Shown in pieces: positions 26,674-35,689 of a stretch of DNA of 64,000 bases. The notes under the pieces are model-generated. The model saw only the letters and a program-made list of their open reading frames with translations, searched no databases and had not been told where the DNA came from. The stretch is from Bradyrhizobium yuanmingense (GTDB lineage: Bacteria; Pseudomonadota; Alphaproteobacteria; Rhizobiales; Xanthobacteraceae). The stretch spans positions 124,001-188,000 of the forward strand of contig NZ_JARFML010000003.1 in NCBI RefSeq assembly GCF_029167105.1. Reading direction: 5' to 3'. Position numbers and translations under genes: made by a program. Numbering within the stretch: the stretch's first letter is position 1; each line of letters opens with the position of its first letter.

Positions 26674-27948
26674 TACCCATAAATCTTTGCCTCGATCGCG
26701 GCTCCCAGTTCGATATCAGTCAGCCGTGACAGTCCGCGCTAGATAACGGCATTTCCTGGAGGCTGATCGATGGCTCGGGCCAGAATATCCTCCGAGCCGC
26801 GCGATCTTGACGACATAGTGCGAGAGCGTGCTTCGTGGCGATCAGCACCCCTGTCTTTCACCAAATGATCAAGAAGCCTGGGTTCGGGATCTCAGCGCCG
26901 TCTGCGGTAGGGCATTCGGCGAGGAGCGATTGAGTATCGTCATCCAGAAGACGCGCCAACTTACAATCCAAAAAACAGCGATCAGATTGACCAGACGCTC
27001 AGCGGTTCGCAATTTCGAGTCCTCCGCCTTGGAGCTTCCACTCGATCTTCTTTCGCCGCTTCGGCGTTCTCCGCTCTTGAGCATGGATCACGGTCAGAGT
27101 GAGTGCGGGATATTTTCTTCTGCTTACCGACCGGCGGCAGAATTCGAACTTGCGGAAACGAATTTCGAGAAGCGCTTCATCCGGATCGCCTTTGTCGTCC
27201 TTGACCTTGATCCGATGTAGGCCTTTGACCGTAACCTCGTCCATTTCGTCGGCAATTGTATGATTGCCATCCCCGGCAAGCCGACCAACACAGGTTCGCA
27301 CCAAGAAGTGTGTTCCAACCTCCCTCGGCCAGGCAAAACAACTCATAGATGTTGCTCTCGCGATCACCAATATGAACGCATCGTCCAGGGGCAGCGAGAA
27401 GGTCGGTCGATTGCCGTAAATTCTCCAGCCAGCGGATACTCTCCTTCTGCTCGATCGGAACACGCGTCGGATTGATCTTCCGCTTCAGCGCCATCGTCCC
27501 CCTTGAACTTCTTGCGTGTCCAAAACTTGATTGCCGCTAGTCCGAGCGGAAGCCCCTCGTCGTCACGGCGGTGCTCGAATGCGTCAGGATGCCGCACTGT
27601 GTGCGCCCTACCGTCTTGCGCGTAAAGCCAATCAAATCCGGCTTCTCGCGCTTAAGCTGAATTCCGTCCCGTGTCATGGAGAACGAGGATCGATCCCTTC
27701 TCGTTGACCCGTTCGTTGGAGAAGAAGCGATAGGCGGCCTTCGTGTTGGCCCAGTCCTGACAAACCAGCGGGATGCTTTGTCCCATATCGCTCCCCATTT
27801 GTGGGAGCAGTTTGCAGAACCGGCGGCCAAGCCGCTCATCCTTAAACTCGCATCCCGCAGCTTCCCGATCAACCCACGTCTCAATACCGGTCGTCAATCG
27901 CTGAGCACGCGCCTCCGCGCGTTCCTTCCAAGCCCATCGAGCACCCAC
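26674..27948 (-). mobile_element. IS4-family (Tn5-like) transposase remnant
   Basis: Minus-strand pieces, in order: WVDREAAGCEFKDERLGRRF and MGQSIPLVCQDWANTKAAYR (the DNA-binding start), LHDT (first catalytic Asp region), KREKPDLIGFTRKTVGRTQC, LGLAAIKFWTRKKFKG, VHIGDRESNIYELF (second Asp), TPKRRKKIEWK, then SKLRTAERLVNLIAVFWIVS and the tail GLSRLTDIELGAAIEAKIYG. They lie in all three frames with at least one internal deletion, so the gene is dead. It sits between the IS66 TnpA/B and TnpC remnants. Confidence 0.83.
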
Positions 27949-28074
27949 ACTCGCGAATCAGGTGCTCAACAACGAATCACAACAGAGTCTTCCGATTCAA
28001 GAGTTCCCCCGCGGCGCGGCGTTCACAACCGATGTCAAATGTGCGTAATTGAAAGTTACCCGCAACCCTCTTGA

Positions 28075-28425
28075 TGCCGGCTTGACGTTTTGCGGAATCG
28101 CCATGGCATGAGGTCGTCAATTTTGCTTGGTGGATGGCCGGCGATGATCGCTTCGAGTGTTTCGGCGATGTAGGCGACCGGGTTGACGTCGTTGAGCTTG
28201 CAGGCCGGCACGATGGATGCGAGCAAAGCCCAGTTTTCGGCTCCGACCTCGTGACCGGCGAAGAGCGCGCTTGTTTTCTGATCATGCAGATCGGCCGAAT
28301 CGCGTTTTCAACCGAATTGGGTCGAGCTCGATACGCCCGTCATTGAGGAAGTGCGTCAGTTCCGGCCCAATGCGTAGTGGACTTCCTCAGCAAGCGTCGA
28401 GCCGCTCGAGGTCATAAGCACGGCT
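28075..28425 (-). mobile_element. IS66 TnpC C-terminal remnant
   Basis: Minus-strand strings STLAEEVHYALG, then FLNDGRIELD, then LFAGHEVGAENWALLASIVP and the end ACKLNDVNPVAYIAETLEAI with AGHPPSKIDDLMPW. This is the last third of the IS66 TnpC transposase, broken by frameshifts. Together with the tnpA/tnpB remnant it shows one former IS66 copy interrupted by the IS4-type element, or two independent relics. Confidence 0.78.
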
Positions 28426-28970
28426 TCGTTCAAGAGCCCATACGCGCGACAGATGTATCGAAAACCGACAATGTCGTGTTCATTCGATCACATACTAAAA
28501 CTCTCGAGCAGCGGCTACTAGCGCTGCAATTGTAGCGTCCGATTGTGTTAGCAAGAGTAAACCGCTCATCCCAACCAAGCAAAGCGGAAGATAATAAAGC
28601 CGCAAGAAATGGCTTTGCTACTTTGGCGATGCTTTTGTGGACAGGTTCTTCCCCTGGTATGTACAACTTGACGCTACATGCGAATTCAATCCCTTCGAAG
28701 GGATGTTGCGTGAGTGTCTCCCATAGCTAGGACTGGTGGCTTGCAATCCTCGGACTCTCCTCCGCGAGCCGCGCCTCTGTCGAAATGCGGTAGACGTTTA
28801 GAGGAAGGGACCGGCATTATGCTAAGGCTCGATCTTCTCTTGTCGTCGGTGTCACCTTCAAGACGGCCAATGTGGGAAGCGTAATAAGGCGGCCCGCCAT
28901 TTCAGAATGGTAGGCTGAGGTCTACGCGGAATTCACTCTCCTGTACCAAGACGGCATCAGATTCCGAGAG
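28426..28970. other. Upstream region of a sigma54 promoter
   Basis: About 540 bases without a gene. It ends at a consensus sigma54 promoter. A possible enhancer, TGT-N10-ACC at 28841-28856, is one base off the NifA upstream activator consensus TGT-N10-ACA, at a plausible distance of about 115-130 bases. A perfect TGT-N10-ACA was not found. Confidence 0.35.
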
Positions 28971-28986
28971 TGGCACGCAGATTGCT
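28971..28986 (+). promoter_or_regulatory. Sigma54 (-24/-12) promoter
   Basis: TGGCACGCAGATTGCT fits the RpoN consensus TGGCACG-N4-TTGC(A/T) at every fixed position, with the GG and GC elements at the required spacing. Transcription would begin near 28997, just upstream of the small secreted protein gene and the thioredoxin-like gene on the same strand. In rhizobia such promoters are mostly driven by NifA under low oxygen. Confidence 0.75.
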
Positions 28987-29049
28987 GGTATGAGCAACAA
29001 AGAGCCGCGCGGCCAAAACGGTCGGCGAATTCGCCGCAGATGTTGCACG

Positions 29050-29361
29050 ATGAGACTTGCCCGATTTATCCTGATCAACGCAACTCTTATGCCGTTTATG
29101 CTCGGAAATGCGGGAGCGGCGAACAACAATGTGGCGGTGACCGCGCCCCCCACAGAGCCGGCGAAGATTGCAGCGGGTAATGCTGTTGGCGTCAACGCTT
29201 CCGGTAAGACGGGTTTAACTTTGCATTCAGGCTACTGCGGATGGCGCAGAGCCCCAGGATCTCCTCACAGCTACTACCACTACTGCATGATCAAGGCGCT
29301 GGTTGCGCGGGCACTGATCCCGAAGCATTTGCCGCCTTCCGCGAGAGCAGAACGAGTCTGA
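29050..29361 (+). CDS. Small secreted hypothetical protein
   Basis: 103 residues from the ATG at 29050. An upstream ATG at 28990 would lie at or before the predicted transcription start, so it is not used. The N-terminus MRLARFILINATLMPFMLGN, then AGAANNN, looks like a Sec signal peptide. The mature part contains CGWRRAPGSPHSYYHYC, a short histidine/tyrosine-rich segment bounded by two cysteines that could bind metal or form a disulfide. The Shine-Dalgarno is weak. It is the first gene behind the sigma54 promoter. No family recognised. Confidence 0.5.
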   Translation: MRLARFILINATLMPFMLGNAGAANNNVAVTAPPTEPAKIAAGNAVGVNASGKTGLTLHSGYCGWRRAPGSPHSYYHYCMIKALVARALIPKHLPPSARAERV

Positions 29362-29401
29362 GAGTGTCGAGCAACCTTTAGCAATAGCTTTGGAGAGCAA
29401 C

Positions 29402-30547
29402 ATGGTGCTGCGCATGGAATCCCTGGCCCCTCCTATCAAAGTGCAGAGCTGGCCGCGTGGCCAACCTCTGAAGAGCTTTCAATCCGGTAAGATGTACATT
29501 GTCGAATTTTGGGCGACTTGGTGCGGGCCATGTGTGGAGGCGATGCCCCATCTGGTGCAGCTGCAAGAGCAATATAGAGACAGGGGGCTTGAGGTCGTCG
29601 GAGTCGCAGCCAGCGAAAGAGCTCCAACCGCGAAAGAGGCCCGAACCAATTTGGACGCGTGGTTGGCCGAAAAATTTCCGAAGCTGAACTATCGGATCGC
29701 GTTCGACTACTCAGGCGAAATGGACAAGCTCTGGATGGAGCCCAGTTTTTCTTGCGGAATTCCCACCTCCTTCGTGGTCGACCGTGACGGCCGGATCGCC
29801 TTTATCGGACACCCGAGACGACTCGACGGCGTTTTGCCGAAAGTCATCGACGGCATCTGGCGAACTAGCGATCAAGCCAAAGCTGCCGATGCGAACCGGA
29901 TCGAGGCAGACCAACGCCTTGCCCGCGAAATAGCCGTGATCGGACCAATCTACGACAAACTTCGGCCGGCGATGGAGGCCGAAGATTGGAAAACCGCGTT
30001 CTCGGCCGTTGAAGAGGGCCTTGGCTTGATGCCCAATCGAATGGACTTCCGTCAGCTTCATGTCAATCTGTTGCTTCACAAAATGCGCGACATGCGGACG
30101 GGCCTGCCTGCCATGCGCCAATTGGTTCGCGACGCAATCGACCAAAAATCCCAGGAGTGGATGACCGTAGCTATAAGCGAACTCTTCGATCCGGCGATTG
30201 ACACGTCCCATCTCCCGCGTGCCGAGCGTTTTGCGATGGGTAGGGAGCTGTCCGAACAAATTCTGGCCCTCAAACCCCCGCCAGGCGACTACTACAAGTT
30301 CCGGGCATGTGAGGCGGTCGCTCAGTATTACTATGAGAGCGGCAACAAGGAACGCGCGATCGAGTTGATTGAGCTGGCACTGAAATCAGTGGAGGATCCG
30401 CATCCTATGCAGGAAAAAAGGAAACAGAACTACGTACCTAGGTTGGTCCAGGCTTTGGCCAACTACAAGGGTGAGAAAGCTTGTTACGGAGAGTTTTGTT
30501 CGGCTCCGCAAACAAAGCAACCTCCTGAGAGCCGGACCGAAAAATAA
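29402..30547 (+). CDS. TlpA-like thioredoxin-fold protein with C-terminal helical repeats
   Basis: 381 residues. Residues 1-160 form a thioredoxin fold of the TlpA/ResA type, with the redox motif WCGPC in FWATWCGPCVEAMPHL, the cis-proline segment GIPTSFVVDRDGRIAF and an AhpC-like insertion. Residues 170-370 are helical and look like TPR-type repeats (AVEEGLGLMPNRMDFRQLHV, then AQYYYESGNKERAIELIELA). No clear signal peptide is visible, so the redox domain may be cytoplasmic, or the start may lie elsewhere. The ATG at 29402 has GGAG seven bases upstream. It lies 40 bases after the small secreted gene and probably shares its sigma54 promoter. Such proteins reduce disulfides or serve metal-centre assembly. 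Confidence 0.8.
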   Translation: MVLRMESLAPPIKVQSWPRGQPLKSFQSGKMYIVEFWATWCGPCVEAMPHLVQLQEQYRDRGLEVVGVAASERAPTAKEARTNLDAWLAEKFPKLNYRIAFDYSGEMDKLWMEPSFSCGIPTSFVVDRDGRIAFIGHPRRLDGVLPKVIDGIWRTSDQAKAADANRIEADQRLAREIAVIGPIYDKLRPAMEAEDWKTAFSAVEEGLGLMPNRMDFRQLHVNLLLHKMRDMRTGLPAMRQLVRDAIDQKSQEWMTVAISELFDPAIDTSHLPRAERFAMGRELSEQILALKPPPGDYYKFRACEAVAQYYYESGNKERAIELIELALKSVEDPHPMQEKRKQNYVPRLVQALANYKGEKACYGEFCSAPQTKQPPESRTEK

Positions 30548-30841
30548 GTGAGTGATTTCGATCCGGCTGTGATTCCTTCGGATTTGCGAAGGCGGGCTTT
30601 GCCGAGCGTGTTCCCGCCGTACTCGATGCAGTGCTATTTTTAGGCTTGGCGCGACAGCGTCAGATGGCAGAGGATCGTACAAGCTTGGTTCGGCAGGCGC
30701 GGCGCAAGCGTCGGCGTAAGCCGAGGGCGACGGCCTCAGCGGAAGAATACCGATCATCGACGATCTCGAGGAGATCTCGGCGCTGTTCGGCGGTGAGCGG
30801 CTTGGGTTCCCAGTCGTCGGGTCACGCTATGATCAACGTGA
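30548..30841. other. Intergenic with a short hairpin
   Basis: No gene seen. CCTTCG (30575-30580) and CGAAGG (30587-30592) form a perfect six-base stem just after the thioredoxin-like gene and may mark its 3' end. Confidence 0.35.
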
Positions 30842-31005
30842 CTGGACGATTGTGGATTGTCGGCGCTCAGCGCCGCCGAGCGGCGAGATGTACTGAAAAT
30901 GCTCGAGGACCGCCATGGCCATGCCTCCACCATCGTAGCCAGCCAAGTCCCGTAGATACATGGCAAGAAGCTATGGGAGAGCCGATGACTTCATGGTGCC
31001 TCGTT
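30842..31005 (+). pseudogene. IS21 IstB fragment
   Basis: Plus-strand frame: DDCGLSALSAAERRDVLKML, then EDRHGHASTIVASQVP and a stop. After a one-base shift it continues DTWQEAMGEPM. This is the part of IstB after Walker B. It is a different copy from the element at 17-19 kb, judging by the sequence differences. Confidence 0.72.
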
Positions 31006-31029
31006 CTTCGATCGCTCGGTGTGTCGTAC

Positions 31030-31290
31030 CCGGTTGCGATGGTGAGTAATTTGTGTCTGAGAGCTCGATCTGCCATGGCTCGCCCTTGGCCAACCCCTGC
31101 CAGCAATCCGCGCGCGAGATCATTGAACACCGTCTGCCGGGTCACTCCAAGCTCAGCCGCGGCGCCCTGAATCGAGAAGCTCCCGTCGGGCCAGCGCATT
31201 GGGTTCTTGTCCATGCCGTTGATTTGTAAGCGCTTAGCCGGGCTTTCAATTTCCCATAATCTTTGCCTTGATCGCGGCTCTTCGCGGGCC
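31030..31290 (-). pseudogene. Serine-recombinase C-terminal fragment joined to an IS4-type tail
   Basis: The minus strand reads DKNPMRWPDGSFSIQGAAAE and LGVTRQTVFNDLARGLL, then after a frame change EPWQIELSDTNY. This resembles the helix-turn-helix C-terminus of large serine recombinases (WPDG-SI-AA-LGV-TVF, PWQI-LSD). Its right end (31247-31290) is nearly identical to the terminus of the IS4-type remnant at 26.7 kb (CCCATAA-TCTTTGCCT-GATCGCGGCTC), showing that two elements were fused here. Confidence 0.5.
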
Positions 31291-33041
31291 ACTACTTTCG
31301 ATCAAAAGGCGAAGTATGCATCTAACGAGCAGTTTCTTGGACTCGGCCATTGACGTCGATCAAAACGAGATCCGTCGAGCAGCGGTGCACCGGCGGCTGC
31401 CATTGGCCGACCATCAGCTCAAGCGAGAGGTTCTGTGAGTAATGTTTGATGTTTAGAAACAAGCTGCGCTCTTGAAGGTCGGGCAAGAAGAGGTTGAGCG
31501 GTATCGACCAGACCTTGCAAAACATCCATGAGTTCGCTTCCGATCACCACGACAGTCTGCGAGAGGTGCAAGGTGAGGCGAGTCACGATCGAGAAGTCGA
31601 GGAGATGCAAAGGCTCATTCGTTTCTCTTGTATTTGCCAACGGAATTAGAACAGGATCAAGGACACCGAGCAGCGGCAGAAGGACATTTCTGTGATCGTT
31701 GATGGTTTCTTCGAAGCCGGCCGAAAGATCGAAGCAGACCAGTTGAGGCGCCTTCATGGGCACCGGGCGCGCCGCCGCCGTTTAGCTGCCTGAGCCAGCT
31801 GAAGCAACTCCGCGAGGATATCGAGCTCCACGAAGTGATGGACAGCGTCATCTCGGAGAGAGAACGACGAAGTGAAGGATGTCGCTTGGCCGGCGGACAT
31901 CCACATTGTGGGCGCCGATTCTACGCGCTTCTTGACGCGGGATTGCCGCGGACCGATCCATCAGCGGGCGACTTTCCCGCACGGCTTATTGCCTTTGAGA
32001 AGATGAAATTGCTCCAGCAGCAACCAATCATCATCTCGGCGCTGGTGCGTTGCCTTGTTGAACATCGAGGTCGGTCGCAACTTCCTGTTGGACATGAACA
32101 TCCTATCATATCTGCGCATCCGCAAATACGACGGTGAGATGGCGACACTAGCATTCAAGCAGCAATGCATTGTCTCGGTCATGAATGTGCTCGGAACCGG
32201 GAAAGAGATAGAGCTCGGCGCCCTCAACGCCGACCTTGAAGAAGGATGCGATCGTTGCCCGCGCTCACCTCCAAATCAGCACCCGCACATCGACTAAAGG
32301 CTTCAATCTGCCATGCGGTTTGAGGGCTGGGGCCAAGAAACGAGATCATCGTGACGAGCCGCCTGCAGTAAAGCCGGTCAGATGCGTCCGATAGCACAAT
32401 CATTCCGTCACCAATGGAAGGTCCGCACGCCGCAGCGGTCGGGCCAATTCCGATGATCTGTTCACTGACAACGCCCCGATCGCATGCTTGGCGTGCCATT
32501 CGCAAAACACGAAAGGTACTCCATCCCTTTTCGAGCCTGCCGCCCGCTCCATAACGCGTGGCCAGGCTGATGTTATTTGTCGGTTTGCGCGGATGCTGAT
32601 CTTCCTTGCTAACCGCCGTCGAGCTAATCCGGTGGCTCCGTCCAGAGATTACAGGGAAGTTGCGCCGTAACACTTTTGGTGAACCAACGCGCGCTTCATC
32701 CTAATTGCGCGTGGCAAGCGACGAAGGAGGCGGTTGATCAAAAAGTGTAGATTGATCTTGCATGTCGAACCCTTGTAGCGATCGCTTTGGCAGGCACGAC
32801 ATTCATAACCAATTATGTGACATGTTCTTGCCATGCAAATCAATTGCTAGCGTTGATAGGCGACAAAGGCACCCATGTTGCTAAAGAGCTGAGGAAGACG
32901 TCGAAAATAGAGCCACAACTAAAAGAATGTTCATCGAGCGAAGAAGGTAGAGCATTTCGATCGGAATGCAGCAATCGAGTTCACCGCGCCGCGATCGACG
33001 ACGGGGTGCTGATAGTTCCTTGCGGAGTTCGACCATCAGGC
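31291..33041. other. Scrambled region, no gene assignable
   Basis: About 1.75 kb with short open frames on both strands. Some look protein-like, for example FLLDMNILSYLRIRKYDGEM around 32080-32150 on the plus strand, and a minus-strand frame around 32230-32670 with IGIGPTAAACGPSIGDGMIV. None is complete or recognised. Probably several decayed genes. The upstream half of the frame that continues into the J-domain gene is also not family-like. Confidence 0.35.
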
Positions 33042-33668
33042 ATGCCGATCGATTTGTCCAAATTCTTCGACTCCATCCGCGTCAAGCCGCAAGCCAAGCA
33101 GCAAGCCAGGCCGCGCGAGACTGTGGTCGTCTGCGAAAAGATCGGCTGCCAGAACAAGGGTATTTATCGCGCGCCGAAGGGCCGCCAAAATCCGAGCAAG
33201 TATTGGCATTTCTGCCTGGTTCACGTGCGCGAGTACAACCAGAATTACAATTTTTTCTCTGGCATGAATGCCGAAGCTATTGCGCAATATCAGAAGGATG
33301 CGCTGACCGGCCATCTTCCGACGTGGAAGATGGGAGCAACTGGCGGCGTCAAGAAGGTCGCGGAAGCGGAGATCGACGGTCCCTTCGATCCGTCGAGTAT
33401 GTTGTCGGAGAGAGAGGGCCCTGCCAACTACGACTCGGACTCACAGTCCAAGGCCGAGACGCGCAAGGTCATGAATGCCGAGCGCAAGGCGCTCCAGATC
33501 ATGGGCCTCGACCACAACGCCACGCTCGGCGACGTCAAGACCAAGTACAAGGCGTTGGTTAAGCAGCATCATCCCGACGCCAATGGCGGTGACCGCTCCA
33601 CCGAAGATCGCCTGATCGAGATCATCAAGGCATACAATTACTTGAAGACGGTGCTGCGCGATCTCTAG
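33042..33668 (+). CDS. J-domain (DnaJ-like) co-chaperone protein
   Basis: 208 residues. The C-terminal 65 residues form a J domain with the HPD tripeptide in QHHPDANGG, which stimulates the ATPase of an Hsp70 partner. The N-terminal part has a conserved block with two cysteines (VVVCEKIGCQNKGIYRAPKG) and an aromatic HFCLVHVREYNQNYNFFSGM segment, the layout of a small family of alphaproteobacterial J proteins with the J domain at the end instead of the start. Start chosen at MPIDLSKFF (33042); an upstream in-frame start at 32787 adds 85 residues of poor quality. It stands alone among debris and is GC-rich and well preserved. Confidence 0.86.
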   Translation: MPIDLSKFFDSIRVKPQAKQQARPRETVVVCEKIGCQNKGIYRAPKGRQNPSKYWHFCLVHVREYNQNYNFFSGMNAEAIAQYQKDALTGHLPTWKMGATGGVKKVAEAEIDGPFDPSSMLSEREGPANYDSDSQSKAETRKVMNAERKALQIMGLDHNATLGDVKTKYKALVKQHHPDANGGDRSTEDRLIEIIKAYNYLKTVLRDL

Positions 33669-34048
33669 TCCTATTGAGTCAGAGTGTTGTGTCCTTTGGA
33701 CGCACTTCAGCAGGGAGGTGAAATGGATCTGACAAACGGAGGACGTAGAGGTGCGATTTCCGGCACCTGTTGTGGGTCTTGCGGGCGTCATCGGCATCCA
33801 GAGCGCTGCGCGATTGTCTTACGGGCTGATGGTTCGATCGGATAGAGGAAGATTGGACGCTAGGTGTGCCTCTGAGATGAACGGGAGGCCGGCTCCATGG
33901 CAAGCTCCTATCGAGATTGCGTCGGGATGGTGCCCGCCTCTTAGCGTCGATAGCGGGCCTGACGGGCAGAAGTTTCGTGGTTCGATGAGCACAGGGCATA
34001 ATTGGGCTGGTGTGGGTTTGATGGACAGGGGCAGCCACCCTGAAGTCG
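33669..34048. other. Region holding the decayed 5' part of the antitoxin-like gene
   Basis: Open frames here carry no recognisable motif. In the frame of the following gene, TLKSMQAAAEAMGC begins just upstream of 34049, but a TGA precedes it around 34010. The helix-turn-helix part that should stand here is missing or scrambled. Confidence 0.4.
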
Positions 34049-34291
34049 ATGCAGGCTGCAGCGGAAGCAATGGGATGCCGATTTGTCTACGCCGTCCTTC
34101 CCGTCGGAACCATCCAAGATGTAATAGCTGCTCAAGCGCAAAAAAAGGCGCAGGCGTTGGTTCGTCGGGCAAGCACACATATGGCGCTCGAAGACCAAGC
34201 GCTCTCAAAGGAAAAGATGGCTGCGGAAGTGGAGCGCATCGCAGCCATTCTTGTGCGGGAGATGCCGTCTGATTTCTGGAGCGACAAATGA
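34049..34291 (+). pseudogene. Mobile mystery protein A-like antitoxin partner, N-terminally truncated
   Basis: 80 residues: QAAAEAMGCRFVYAVLPVGT, then MALEDQALSKEKMAAEVERI, ending MPSDFWSDK. This is the C-terminal half of mobile mystery protein A, an XRE-type helix-turn-helix protein always found before the Fic protein B. The DNA-binding half is lost upstream. Its stop overlaps the Fic start (ATGA), so translation coupling is kept. A residual product might still bind the Fic protein but not DNA. Confidence 0.7.
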
Positions 34292-34887
34292 CCGGACTGA
34301 CAGAATATCCGGAGGGCGCGACACCCTTAGATCCCAATGAACTCGGGGGGGTGAAGTTCAAGCACATTACGACCCGCGAAGAGCTGGACGAGCTTGAGCA
34401 GGCGAATATTGAGTCTGGCCTGCAATGGCTTGGTCGCCATCGCGGCGATGTTCTGACGGACGATTTTGCAGTTGCCCTTCACAAGCGCCTGTTCGGTGAC
34501 GTGTGGGATTGGGCAGGTACGTTCCGAAAGACAGGCAAGAGGATCGGCGTCGATCCCATTCACATCCCAGTTCAGCTGCGGACGCAGGATGACGCGCAGT
34601 ACTGGTCAAAGAATAAGACTTATCCTGAGTTAGAGGCAGCGGCTCGGTTTCATCACCGGCTTGTTCAGATTCATCCATTTCCAAACGGAAACGGAAGGCA
34701 TTCTCGGATCATGGCGGATACGATACTTGAGCGCGTCTACGGAGCGAATCCTATCGACTGGGCGGGCGGCTACGATCTTCAAAAGATGAATGATCGCCGC
34801 ACCTCCTACATTGTGGCGCTCAAAGTTGCCGACGCAGGCAACATCATTCCACTGATAGACTTTTGCAGTCCGCGTGGTGGCCATTGA
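34288..34887 (+). CDS. Fic-domain protein (mobile mystery protein B)
   Basis: 199 residues. The Fic core is HPFPNGNGRHSR, matching HxFxxGNGR with the catalytic His, the phosphate-binding Asn-Gly-Asn and Arg; the canonical acidic residue (D/E) after HPF is P-N here, as in many members of this subgroup. Upstream VLTDDFAVALHKRLFGDVWD with WAGTFRK is the family's N-terminal helix pair. Fic enzymes transfer AMP or related groups to target proteins. In this subgroup the partner gene encodes a helix-turn-helix protein, which is truncated here. The frame is intact. Confidence 0.85.
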   Translation: MTGLTEYPEGATPLDPNELGGVKFKHITTREELDELEQANIESGLQWLGRHRGDVLTDDFAVALHKRLFGDVWDWAGTFRKTGKRIGVDPIHIPVQLRTQDDAQYWSKNKTYPELEAAARFHHRLVQIHPFPNGNGRHSRIMADTILERVYGANPIDWAGGYDLQKMNDRRTSYIVALKVADAGNIIPLIDFCSPRGGH

Positions 34888-34905
34888 CAACGACATGAGA
34901 CAGCG

Positions 34906-35010
34906 ATGGCCAAGAAGAAAAAGCTAAGTGAATACGAGGCTGCCTGCGTTACGGGGATGTCACCCGAGCTGCTGCGCAGGTACGTCTGCGTCGTCTCGAC
35001 CGATTCATGA
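34906..35010 (+). pseudogene. Truncated start of the gene after fic
   Basis: ATG at 34906 opens MAKKKKLSEYEAACVTGMSP, then ELLRRY, which looks like the genuine N-terminus of a protein. After about 26 residues the sequence becomes the reverse complement of an integrase gene, and the frame stops at 35010. So a gene next to fic was cut by a recombination event. Confidence 0.55.
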
Positions 35011-35270
35011 CCGAGCCACAGCGCGATCACGGAGCAGTCGACGCCCGCTTGCAGCAGTTCCATCGCAGCGCTGTGCCTCAGCACGTGCGGCGACACACTC
35101 TTGGCCTTCAAAGACGGGCAACTTTTGTGAGCCGCACGAACATGCTTTCGCAGCAGCGACTGGGCGCTATCGGCACTGAGCCGGCCCCCGTGCACGTTCG
35201 GGAACAACGCTGTTGCTCCTTTCCACGACGGTTCGTTGAGCCATGCCTGGCGCACGCACCGAGCAAGTGT
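34977..35270 (-). pseudogene. Tyrosine recombinase (integrase) C-terminal fragment
   Basis: Minus strand: TLARCVRQAW, then TALFPNVHGGRLSADSAQSL and SPHVLRHSAAMELLQAGVDC, IALWLGHESVETTQTYL. The HxLRH box, GH and tyrosine positions of the catalytic core are present. The N-terminal half, with the first catalytic Arg, is missing, and the tail after TTQTYL is foreign sequence. Confidence 0.78.
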
Positions 35271-35384
35271 GGTCAGCGGAGCGGTCCGCTTTGCGGTATG
35301 TTATCGGCAGACCAAGAGGACAGAGCCGCTGTGCCCGCAAACGGCCAGGTTGGTCCATCCTCTTAATTTGTTCTGTCCGGTTGT

Positions 35385-35594
35385 TTAGTGGATTATTGTC
35401 CCTCTGCACTCCGGGTCGCATAAGCAAAAAAAGGTTTCGCAGACCCAAGCCATCTCCGGGCTGGCGCTGCAAACATCTTGCGGATCGGCGACCTGCGCAT
35501 CGGTGTCGACCTGTGCCGCGGCCTCAACCACGATATTCGGCGCTGTCGCTGCGATCGCGATGGCGGTCGCAGTCACAAACAACATTTTCTTCAT
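35385..35594 (-). CDS. Small secreted cysteine-rich peptide
   Basis: 69 residues. A good Shine-Dalgarno (AGGAAGGG) stands before the ATG. The N-terminus MKKMLFVTATAIAIAATAPN is a clear signal peptide, with likely cleavage near AAA at about residue 27. The mature part has five cysteines (DVCSAS, WVCETFFCLCDPEC), enough for two disulfides or a metal site. No family recognised. It lies between an integrase relic and an istB relic, so it may be part of cargo or a survivor. Confidence 0.55.
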   Translation of the reverse strand: MKKMLFVTATAIAIAATAPNIVVEAAAQVDTDAQVADPQDVCSASPEMAWVCETFFCLCDPECRGTIIH

Positions 35595-35689
35595 TCGAGC
35601 ATCCCTTCCTCAGATTGGCTCAGCCCCGTCTCTACCTAACAGCACCAACGGGAAATGCAAATCTCACGTTACGTCAGGTTCTAGCTTAC

